From assembly GCA_937873315.1 (NCBI GenBank), contig CALMQX010000002.1, forward strand, positions 1 to 64,000: 64,000 nt of DNA, given 5' to 3'. The notes beneath the pieces are model-generated. The model was not told where the DNA came from. It made no database searches and worked only from the letters and a program-made list of their open reading frames with translations. The position numbers were made by a program, and so were the translations under genes. Of this stretch, positions 20,339 through 26,805 are shown in pieces; the stretch's first letter is position 1; every line of letters begins with the position of its first letter. Source of the stretch: an uncultured Nostocoides sp. Lineage in GTDB: Bacteria > Actinomycetota > Actinomycetes > Actinomycetales > Dermatophilaceae.

Positions 20339-20395
20339 CGAGTGTCGGGTTGTGGTTCCTCTGGAGGCTCCAGAGGAACCACAACCCGACACTCG
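20339..20395. terminator. Perfect 27-bp hairpin between convergent genes
   Basis: Arms 20339-20365 and 20369-20395 are exact inverted copies with a 3-nt loop. It lies between the stop of the 57-residue protein gene and the stop of the methyltransferase gene, so it is a likely bidirectional terminator. There is no T-run. It is unrelated in sequence to the repeat family at 21042 and elsewhere. Confidence 0.75.
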
Positions 20396-20401
20396 ACTGG
20401 T

Positions 20402-21025
20402 TTAGGTTGCCCGACCGGACACGAAAGGCACCAGCTCCATCGCCATCGGTGCCTGGGCAGGCTCGGCCGCCACGGTGAAGCCCGCGGCGCGCATCGACGC
20501 GAGGATGTCTCGATCGAGGTGGCAACCGCCAGCGACCACGCCCCAGGCGGGCTGCAGTCGGGACTGCCAGCGCGCCACCCCCGGGCGGTCGGAGCGCACG
20601 TGCTCCACGAAGTGCAGCGCTCCGCCGGGCCGCAGCACGCGCCGGGCCTCGCCGAGGGCGCGGGTGAGGTCGCCCACCGTGCACAAGGTCCAGGTCGAGA
20701 GCACCGCATCCACTGAGGCATCGGCGATGGGCAGGCTGGCGCCATCCAGGCCGATGCGGGTCACCGGCCGGCCGTATGCCGCAATCCGTGCACCCGCCCG
20801 CTCCCAGGCCAGGTCGGCTGGCTCGACTGCCAGGACCTCGTCAACGGCTGCTGGTAGATAGGGCACATTGCGTCCGGAGCCGAAACCTACCTCGAGCACA
20901 GTGCCGCTCAGCTCGGCGCACACGCGGCGCCGCCACGAGGCCGCGGTGGCGTCATTGAGCGATGCGTCCACCAGTCGCGGCACGACGCGCTCGTTCCACC
21001 AGTCACCTGGGCTGCGCAGGCTCAT
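20402..21025 (-). CDS. METTL7-like SAM methyltransferase (candidate sulfide/thiol S-methyltransferase)
   Basis: 207 residues from ATG 21025. Motif I VLEVGFGSGRNVPYLP, then AVEPA, DASVDAVLSTWTLCTV, EARRVLRPGGALHFVEHV, and a C-terminal pattern W-x-x-x-L-x-P-AW, GGCHLDRDIL, QAPMAMELV. This order closely follows the human METTL7A/B family (DGSVDVVVCTLVLCSV, CRVLRPGGAFYFMEHV, DPAW, DGCNLTRE), in which METTL7B methylates hydrogen sulfide and other thiols. The gene lies inside the CstR island, but no operator precedes it. Substrate by analogy only; ubiquinone-type C-methylation is an alternative. Confidence 0.8.
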   Translation of the reverse strand: MSLRSPGDWWNERVVPRLVDASLNDATAASWRRRVCAELSGTVLEVGFGSGRNVPYLPAAVDEVLAVEPADLAWERAGARIAAYGRPVTRIGLDGASLPIADASVDAVLSTWTLCTVGDLTRALGEARRVLRPGGALHFVEHVRSDRPGVARWQSRLQPAWGVVAGGCHLDRDILASMRAAGFTVAAEPAQAPMAMELVPFVSGRAT

Positions 21026-21041
21026 GGCCCCAGTCAACCTC

Positions 21042-21130
21042 ACGTTTCCCGCCTGATGCCGGAAACTGTTGGTTGGGGCCCCTTAGAAGGGGCCCCAACC
21101 AACAGTTTCCGACCCCAAGTCGCGGGATTC
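21042..21130. repeat. Palindromic repeat element, copy B
   Basis: Contains a perfect 24-bp stem with a 2-nt loop (21061-21110, GGAAACTGTTGG...CCAACAGTTTCC around GGGGCCCC), flanked by the family end sequence GTTTCCCGCCTGATGCC. It lies between two minus-strand genes. The stem differs from copy C by paired changes on both arms. Confidence 0.9.
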
Positions 21131-21157
21131 GCGGCTCGCGGCTCGCGGCTCGCGGCT
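21130..21157. repeat. 7-bp tandem repeat CGCGGCT, four copies
   Basis: Four exact copies of CGCGGCT adjoin repeat element copy B and run to just before the stop of the 52-residue gene. Non-coding. Confidence 0.85.
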
Positions 21158-21174
21158 CGGGGGCGCCCGCAACC

Positions 21175-21333
21175 TCAGCCGTGGCCCTTGAGCACCATCC
21201 GCATGATGCGCGCGTTGAAGACCGCGAAGCGCGTCAACTGGATGGGCACGCTCTTGCGCCGCTTGAGCATCTTCTCGGTCGGGAGGGGCGCCTTGCTGAG
21301 GTCGGCCACCGGGACTGCGCTGTTGTCAGACAT
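21175..21333 (-). CDS. 52-residue basic protein coupled to the SQR-like gene
   Basis: Starts ATG 21333, five bases after the stop of the SQR-like gene. The second half is basic and amphipathic (EKMLKRRKSVPIQLTRFAVF), with no cysteine. The pattern suggests a membrane-surface partner or anchor for the flavoprotein. I know similar short ORFs after such flavoprotein genes in actinobacteria but no established function. Confidence 0.75.
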   Translation of the reverse strand: MSDNSAVPVADLSKAPLPTEKMLKRRKSVPIQLTRFAVFNARIMRMVLKGHG

Positions 21334-21338
21334 GAGGT

Positions 21339-22796
21339 TCACTCCGGGATGAGTTGCCAGCCGAGGCGACCCTTGGCCTTGTGGATGAAGAGGTAGTGGA
21401 GCATGAGCTTGACCCAGTGACCGGCCAGGCCCAATTCGCCCCGGGTGTCCTTGAGGTCGCGGCCCGTGGGATAGCGCTCGAAGTCGGGGACCACCGGCAT
21501 CATGGTCATCGCGGCCGCCGAGCCGGTACGCATGCCAGCGCCAGCTGAGGCCACGCAGGCGGCGCCCATGTTGGCCATCGAAGCCTCGTGGGCCTTGGCG
21601 CTGGCGCCGTGCTTGATCCGGTCGGCGATCGAGAGCGCGGCGGTCTTGCCCATCACGCCGGACGGCATACCCGTGCGCGGCGGAGCCGGCGCGATGAGCG
21701 TTCCATTGGGCGAGGTGCGGGGTTGGCTGATCTGATGCGGCGGAGCGAAGGCGATACCCACGGCCCAGATGTTGTCGTAGCCGATGGCCTGATAGGTCTT
21801 GGGCCAGTCCGACGCCTTCCATTCCGCATACGGCTTGCCGGAGTAGTCGGCGTCGACCTTCATGAAACCGCTCGGGGCGAACATGGAAGCGGAGATGTCC
21901 TCGCCGTTCTTGTCGTATGCCGCCAGCGGCACCCCACCAAAGGGCGGCAGCAGCATGCCGAAATCGAAGTCCAGCGTATGGAATTCCCCGTCAAGGGTCT
22001 CGTAGTGAACGACCCCGGGCTCGACCTTGGTCACGTGAGCGCCCAGGACGGCCTCGACTCCGCGCTCCCGGAACAGCGAACCAGTCCACAGTTCCGAACT
22101 GGTCTCGAAGCCCATGTCCGCGAAGGTCATCCCCCCGACACCGAAGTCGCCGAGCTCCTTCTCGTTGGTGAGGTAGATGACCCGGGCGAGGTCACGCACG
22201 CCGGCTTCACGGAGCTCATGATCGACATTGAAGACGTACTCGAAGGCGGCGCCTTCGCAGGTGCAGGTGCCGTGGCCCATGCCGACCACGAGGGTCTGGC
22301 GCTCGCCTGCCTTGAGTCGGGCGATGGTGGCCCTGAGGGCTTCCGCCGCTTGGATGGCGTGGTCCGCGGTGCAGACCGACACCGTGTGACCGCCGTGCGG
22401 GCCAAGCCCGGGGGTCATCTGGAACTTCAACTGCGGGCCGGTGGCATTGACCAGGTAGTCATAGCGGATGCGCTCACTGGAGCCATCGGCGCCCGGCGAG
22501 GTAGCGACGATGTCGACCGCGCCTCGATCGCTCTCACTGTCGCCTTGCGGCCAGATCGCGACTGCCTTGGCCTGCTTGAAGGTGACGCCCTTCTTGGCAT
22601 AGACCGGGGCCAGCGGGAAGACGACATCCTCCTTGCCCATCTTGCCGACCCCGACCCAGATATTGCTGGGGATCCAGTTCCACTGGGAGTTCGGGCTGAC
22701 CACCGTCACCGTGTGGCCCTTGGGTAGCAGTCTCGACAGGTGCAGGGCGGCAGTGTGTCCTGCCACGCCAGCGCCGAGAACGACGACATCGGCCAT
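21339..22796 (-). CDS. sqr: Sulfide:quinone oxidoreductase-like FAD flavoprotein
   Basis: 485 residues. N-terminal FAD site VVVLGAGVAGHTAALHLSRL, conserved VSPNSQWNWIPSNIWVGVG, second dinucleotide-like segment LVVGMGHG followed by CTCEGAAFEY (Cys178, Cys180), and a late Cys414 in NMGAACVASAG. The paired redox cysteines and aromatic quinone-site residues match the SQR superfamily. It would oxidise sulfide to sulfane sulfur at the membrane and pass electrons to menaquinone. It is leadered (GGAG 9 nt before ATG 22796) and driven from operator 4 on the minus strand. Exact SQR type is not assignable by eye. Confidence 0.88.
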   Translation of the reverse strand: MADVVVLGAGVAGHTAALHLSRLLPKGHTVTVVSPNSQWNWIPSNIWVGVGKMGKEDVVFPLAPVYAKKGVTFKQAKAVAIWPQGDSESDRGAVDIVATSPGADGSSERIRYDYLVNATGPQLKFQMTPGLGPHGGHTVSVCTADHAIQAAEALRATIARLKAGERQTLVVGMGHGTCTCEGAAFEYVFNVDHELREAGVRDLARVIYLTNEKELGDFGVGGMTFADMGFETSSELWTGSLFRERGVEAVLGAHVTKVEPGVVHYETLDGEFHTLDFDFGMLLPPFGGVPLAAYDKNGEDISASMFAPSGFMKVDADYSGKPYAEWKASDWPKTYQAIGYDNIWAVGIAFAPPHQISQPRTSPNGTLIAPAPPRTGMPSGVMGKTAALSIADRIKHGASAKAHEASMANMGAACVASAGAGMRTGSAAAMTMMPVVPDFERYPTGRDLKDTRGELGLAGHWVKLMLHYLFIHKAKGRLGWQLIPE

Positions 22797-22844
22797 GGGA
22801 CTTCTCCTTCGAAGTGAGCGACCATCCGCTGCTGAACTATACTC

Positions 22845-22860
22845 ATACCCCTAGGGGTAT
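22845..22860. promoter_or_regulatory. CstR-type operator 4, divergent (ATACCC-N4-GGGTAT)
   Basis: Perfect dyad ATACCC-CTAG-GGGTAT (18-bp palindrome with flanking C/G). On the plus strand it forms TATGCT (22858-22863), and the transporter GTG follows after 6 nt. On the minus strand TATGAG and, 7 nt on, TATAGT could serve the SQR-like gene with a 40-nt leader. Confidence 0.88.
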
Positions 22861-22869
22861 GCTAGTCCG

Positions 22870-23832
22870 GTGGCCAAGAACCCCCTGGAGCACCTCCCTG
22901 TCACCCTGTTCGCCGCCGTGATGGGCCTGGGCGGGTTGGCCCTCGCCTGGCGTCGCGCCAGCCTCGTGTGGGGTATGCCGCGCTGGCCCTTCGTTCTCTT
23001 GCTCGTGCTGGCGAGCGCGGCCTTCGTCCTGGTGGCAGTTGCGTATGCCGCAAAGTGGGTCCGGTATCCGGCCGCTGCCCGCGCCGAGTTGGGCCATCCG
23101 ATGCGGATGACCTTTGTCCCTACGGTCACCATCGCCATCCTCATCCTGGGCACGGCATACGCCGATGTTGCGCCGGCACTGGCGAGGGTTTTGTGGTGGA
23201 TCGGCGCGGTGGGTCACTTGATCGCGACCGTCGTGGTGATCTCAACCTGGTTCCGGCGCAGCGACATTGGCGCCGGACACGTGACTCCGGCGTGGTTCAT
23301 CCCCATCGTGGGTAACGTGATCACCCCGCTTGCGGCCCGGAGCATCGGCAATCTTGAGCTGGCGTGGTTTGCCTTCGGCGTGGGCGTGGTGTTCTGGATT
23401 GCTCTGCTGCCCTTGTTGTTGCAGCGCGTCTTGCTCCATGAGCCGGCGCTGCCGCCCCGAATGCTCCCCACGATCGCGATCTTCATTGCGCCGCCGTCGG
23501 TGATCATGTTGTCGTGGAACACCTTGGCGGGCACCGTCGACGATGCCTTCGGGCGAATCACGTATGCCGCGGCGATCTTCTTCGTGATCCTCTTGCTAGC
23601 CCAAGCGCCGACGCTGCTACGCCAGCCATTTGCCGTGCCCTTCTTGGCGTATACCTTCCCGCTGGCGGCGGCTGCCGCAGCGGCGATCGCGATGGCTGGC
23701 GCCAGTGCGCTGGTCGCAGCTGATGTCATCGCCATCGCTCTGCTTGCGCTCGCGAGCGCGGTCGTGGCCGCGGTCATCACGCTCACCCTACGCGCCGCGT
23801 TCCGCGGCGAACTCCTTGTTCCGGAAGGCTGA
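22870..23832 (+). CDS. TDT/SLAC1-family transporter
   Basis: 320 residues with ten hydrophobic helices and little else. The segments HLPVTLFAAVMGLGGLALAW, WFIPIVGNVITPLAA and the spacing match the tellurite-resistance/dicarboxylate transporter (TehA, SLAC1) family. Starts at GTG 22870, 6 nt after the operator-4 -10 box, so its message is predicted leaderless. Family members export anions, including sulfite (yeast Ssu1). In this regulon, export of sulfite or thiosulfate made by persulfide oxidation is the natural hypothesis. Confidence 0.85.
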   Translation: MAKNPLEHLPVTLFAAVMGLGGLALAWRRASLVWGMPRWPFVLLLVLASAAFVLVAVAYAAKWVRYPAAARAELGHPMRMTFVPTVTIAILILGTAYADVAPALARVLWWIGAVGHLIATVVVISTWFRRSDIGAGHVTPAWFIPIVGNVITPLAARSIGNLELAWFAFGVGVVFWIALLPLLLQRVLLHEPALPPRMLPTIAIFIAPPSVIMLSWNTLAGTVDDAFGRITYAAAIFFVILLLAQAPTLLRQPFAVPFLAYTFPLAAAAAAAIAMAGASALVAADVIAIALLALASAVVAAVITLTLRAAFRGELLVPEG

Positions 23833-23838
23833 AACACG

Positions 23839-24507
23839 ATGGCTGAACTTCCCCGATGGGCCCGTGTGCTCGTGGTCGTGGCCCACCCTGACGACGAGTC
23901 CTTCGGGCTGGGCGGTGTGATTGCCGCGTTGGTCGATAGTGGGGCCGGCGTTCGGGTGTTGTGCCTGACCGCCGGCGAAGCTTCGACGCTGGGCGAGTCC
24001 GAGGGGTTGGCGCAGACCCGAGCTGCGGAGCTGATGGTCGCCGCTAGGGAGCTTGGCGCCGAAGAGGCGTTGCTCTGTCACTACCCGGACGGTGGGCTGG
24101 CAGGGTGCGGGGAGGCGCTCGTCACCGAGATTTCCTCCCAGATCGCGCGCGAGCGCCCCGACGGGCTGCTGGTGTTTTGCCAGGACGGTGGAGTCACCGG
24201 TCACCCTGACCATGAGGCCGCGACCATCGCCGCCCTCACCGTCGCCCGGGCCCATCGAATCCCGGTGCTGGGCTGGGGGCTGCCCAGGGAGGTCGCCGAA
24301 GTGCTCAACCAGGAGTATTCCGCGGCATTCGCCGGGCATGCCCCGGCCGCGTTGCCGATCGTGCTGGACGTCGACCGTGAGCGCCAGGGGCGGGCGATCG
24401 CCGCCCATGCCAGTCAAGCGGTTCCGGGCAGCGTGTTGTGGCGGCGGCTGGAGCTACTGGGATCGCAGGAGCACCTGCGGCTCGTGACCTGGTCAGACCC
24501 TGCCTGA
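23839..24507 (+). CDS. PIG-L family (LmbE-like) deacetylase
   Basis: 222 residues. Zinc site AHPDDESFG at residues about 14-22 and the second metal motif TGHPDHEA near residue 125, as in MshB, Mca and BshB. It follows the transporter gene by 6 bp and should be co-transcribed from operator 4. MshB and Mca act on mycothiol and its S-conjugates, so an amidase for mycothiol polysulfide or an S-conjugate is conceivable; sequence alone does not fix the substrate. Confidence 0.88.
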   Translation: MAELPRWARVLVVVAHPDDESFGLGGVIAALVDSGAGVRVLCLTAGEASTLGESEGLAQTRAAELMVAARELGAEEALLCHYPDGGLAGCGEALVTEISSQIARERPDGLLVFCQDGGVTGHPDHEAATIAALTVARAHRIPVLGWGLPREVAEVLNQEYSAAFAGHAPAALPIVLDVDRERQGRAIAAHASQAVPGSVLWRRLELLGSQEHLRLVTWSDPA

Positions 24508-24530
24508 GGCGCAAAGCCCGAGTCCCCGTC

Positions 24531-24560
24531 CCCGCCGTTCCCCGCCGTTCCCCGCCGTCC
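24531..24560. repeat. 10-bp tandem repeat, three copies
   Basis: CCCGCCGTTC occurs twice exactly and a third time with one change, between the PIG-L gene end and repeat element copy C. Confidence 0.75.
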
Positions 24561-24599
24561 CACCGGTCCGGGCGGGCGCTCTGCCGTCCCACCTGGCCC

Positions 24600-24680
24600 A
24601 ACTTTCCCGCCTGATGCCGGAACCTGTTGGTTGGGGCCCCTTAGAAGGGACCCCAACCAACAGGTTCCGACCCGAAGTTG
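24600..24680. repeat. Palindromic repeat element, copy C
   Basis: Contains a 24-bp stem with one mismatch (24619-24668, GGAACCTGTTGG...CCAACAGGTTCC), preceded by AACTTTCCCGCCTGATGCC. It lies between the convergent genes ending at 24507 and 24694 and could act as a terminator for both. Confidence 0.9.
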
Positions 24681-24693
24681 CGCTTGCACCCCC

Positions 24694-26136
24694 TCAGGCG
24701 CGAGCAGCAGCTTCCTTCGCGGCGGCCTCGGCGCGCTGCGTAGCTTCGCAGGCCACCGGGGCGATCTCATGGACCGCACTCCACGCGCCATACCCGCCAA
24801 GCAGGTCTGAGACATCGGCAAAACCCTTGCGCCGCAACAGGCTTGAGCCAACGCTTGAGCGCCAGCCGCCCGCGCAGTACACGAGCAACGGCTTGCTTGG
24901 GTCGAGCTCAGCGGTCCGCTTGCCCAGCTCGGCGAGCGGGATGTGCTTGGCGCCCGGGATCATCCCCCCAGCGACCTCGCCCGGATTGCGGATGTCAAGC
25001 ACCTGCAAGCCCTCGACTGCCTCCATGGCCTGGTCCGCCTGCGCGACGTTGAGCCTGCTTGCCTGCTGCATGTCACCGGCGTGGTCCACGAAGTACCCCT
25101 CCGGGTCCGCGACATAGCCCACCACGTGGTCGTAGCCGATTCGAGCGAAGCGCGTGGCAACCGCTTGCTCCTGGCCCTCGGGAGCGATCACGACCACTCG
25201 GTCCTCGGGCGCCAGCACCGTCCCAACCGTCTCCGCCAAGCGCCCATCAGCGGGCACATTGACCGAGCCGCGCAGGTGGCCCACCGCGAACTCGGGGTTG
25301 GGTCGCGCATCGGTGACGATGGCGCCCTCGGCAATCGCCGCAGCCACCTCGTCCGGGCTCATCGCCGGCACGCTGGAGTCGACATCGAGAGTGTCGCGGC
25401 CTTGACGGTTGAGGACCGCGTTGTAGACGAAGTACGAAGGTGCGGTCGGTTGCCCCTCGGTCACCACGGCGACGAATTCGTCCTCGGTCATGGGTTGACA
25501 GGCGTAATTGGTCCGGCGCTGTTCCCCAATGGTCGACTGCTTCTCGGTCGACAAGTTCTTGCCGCAGGCCGAGCCGGCGCCGTGCGCCGGGAAGACCCGG
25601 ACCTCATCGGGCAGGCCCATGATCTTGTGGTGGATCGAGTCGTACAGCATCCGCCCAAGTTCGTCGGAGGTGAAGCCGATCGACGCCAACAAGTCGGGCC
25701 GGCCGACGTCGCCGATGAAGAGCGCATCGCCGCTGAGAATGCCGTAGGGCACCGGGTCGTCAGCCCGCTCGAAGACCAGGATGGAGATGGACTCCGGCGT
25801 GTGTCCTGGGGTGTGCATCACCTGCAGGGTCACCTCGCCGAGCGAGACCCGCTCGCCATCAGCGAAGTGACGCACCTCGAACTCCGCCTTGGCGGCCTCG
25901 CCATAGCCGATCCAGGCGCCGGTCTCGCGCTGCAACTCCAGGTGGCCCGAGACGAAGTCGGCATGGAAGTGCGTATTGAGGACCCCCACGATGGTCAGGC
26001 CGGCGGCCTTCGCGTCCTCGAGGTACTCGCCGACATCCCGCCGAGGGTCAATGATGACGGCCTGCCCGGTGGTCTCGTCCCCCACGAGATAGGACGCCTG
26101 CGAGAGGCAGTCGAGGTAGTACTGAGTGAAGATCAT
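24694..26136 (-). CDS. cstB: CstB-like persulfide dioxygenase fused to two rhodanese domains
   Basis: 480 residues. Residues 1-240 form an ETHE1-type metallo-beta-lactamase domain: THFHADFVSGH (His56, His58, Asp60, His65), HTPGHTPESIS and GDALFIGDVGRPDL give the mononuclear Fe ligands. A first rhodanese domain (about 260-355) lacks the catalytic Cys loop; the second (about 370-460) has it as CAGGWRS (Cys421). This matches S. aureus CstB, which oxidises low-molecular-weight persulfides to thiosulfate. GTAGGAG precedes ATG 26136; the promoter is operator 5 on the minus strand. Confidence 0.93.
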   Translation of the reverse strand: MIFTQYYLDCLSQASYLVGDETTGQAVIIDPRRDVGEYLEDAKAAGLTIVGVLNTHFHADFVSGHLELQRETGAWIGYGEAAKAEFEVRHFADGERVSLGEVTLQVMHTPGHTPESISILVFERADDPVPYGILSGDALFIGDVGRPDLLASIGFTSDELGRMLYDSIHHKIMGLPDEVRVFPAHGAGSACGKNLSTEKQSTIGEQRRTNYACQPMTEDEFVAVVTEGQPTAPSYFVYNAVLNRQGRDTLDVDSSVPAMSPDEVAAAIAEGAIVTDARPNPEFAVGHLRGSVNVPADGRLAETVGTVLAPEDRVVVIAPEGQEQAVATRFARIGYDHVVGYVADPEGYFVDHAGDMQQASRLNVAQADQAMEAVEGLQVLDIRNPGEVAGGMIPGAKHIPLAELGKRTAELDPSKPLLVYCAGGWRSSVGSSLLRRKGFADVSDLLGGYGAWSAVHEIAPVACEATQRAEAAAKEAAARA

Positions 26137-26170
26137 GGTGGTCTCCTACGGTGGTGTCGCCTGTTCTCGT

Positions 26171-26186
26171 ATACCCTAGGGGGTAT
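26171..26186. promoter_or_regulatory. CstR-type operator 5, divergent (ATACCC-N4-GGGTAT)
   Basis: Perfect dyad ATACCC-TAGG-GGGTAT between cstB (minus) and the rhodanese lipoprotein (plus). Unlike the other copies, the first two bases of the only in-frame ATG of the plus gene (26185) are inside the dyad, so its transcription start or start codon must differ. Confidence 0.85.
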
Positions 26187-26676
26187 GCGTCAATCGATCA
26201 ACCACTCTGCCCACACGCCCGCCCGCCCGAGTCGCCAGCGTGCCCTGACCTTAGGTGCCCTCGCCCTGACCCTGGTGGTCTCGCTTGGCACGGCAGGCTG
26301 CTCTGACAGCGCCAAGCCTTCGACCTCAGGCAGTGCAGCCGCGGCCGCGCCAGCCGCGGGGGCCACGCTCGACCCGGCCGCCTTCGGAGCTGCGGCCAGC
26401 CGGCCGGGGACCGTTCTCCTCGATGTCCGCACCCCGGCGGAGTTCGCCAGCGGGCACCTCCCGGGCGCGATCAATGTCGACGTCGAGTCGGCCGACTTCG
26501 CGGCGCGGATCGCGACCCTCGACCCCGCCGTCCCGTATGCCGTGTACTGCCGGTCCGGCAACCGCTCGGGCGTGGCTTTGGGCCTCATGCAGGCCGCCGG
26601 CTTCACCTCGATCTACCACCTCGGCGGAGGCATCACCGCGTGGCAGTCCGCCGGCGGGGAGGTCGTCACCGGCTAG
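26185..26676 (+). CDS. Rhodanese-domain lipoprotein
   Basis: 163 residues. Basic N-terminus, hydrophobic helix (about 20-36) and lipobox GTAGC with the lipidated Cys39, then an Ala/Ser linker and one rhodanese domain with DVRTPAEFASGHLPGA and active loop CRSGNRSG. It would act outside the membrane on sulfane sulfur, for example thiosulfate or cyanide. The ATG overlaps operator 5. The rest of 26677-26805 holds no gene. Confidence 0.88.
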   Translation: MRQSINHSAHTPARPSRQRALTLGALALTLVVSLGTAGCSDSAKPSTSGSAAAAAPAAGATLDPAAFGAAASRPGTVLLDVRTPAEFASGHLPGAINVDVESADFAARIATLDPAVPYAVYCRSGNRSGVALGLMQAAGFTSIYHLGGGITAWQSAGGEVVTG

Positions 26677-26805
26677 GGCGGCGGGCGGCATACAGCACGA
26701 CCCCACCTCCGGCGCGACCCCACCGCCCGGCGATGGAGTATGCCGCTCGGCGCCTGACCCGGGGGTCCGCGAATGCGCTGCCCACGGCGGTGCCACGATG
26801 AGGTC

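Noticed and set aside
24943-26676. Long frame running into the rhodanese lipoprotein from inside the cstB region
   Set aside because: The first 1.2 kb is antisense to cstB; the true gene starts at ATG 26185, where the signal peptide and lipobox follow.
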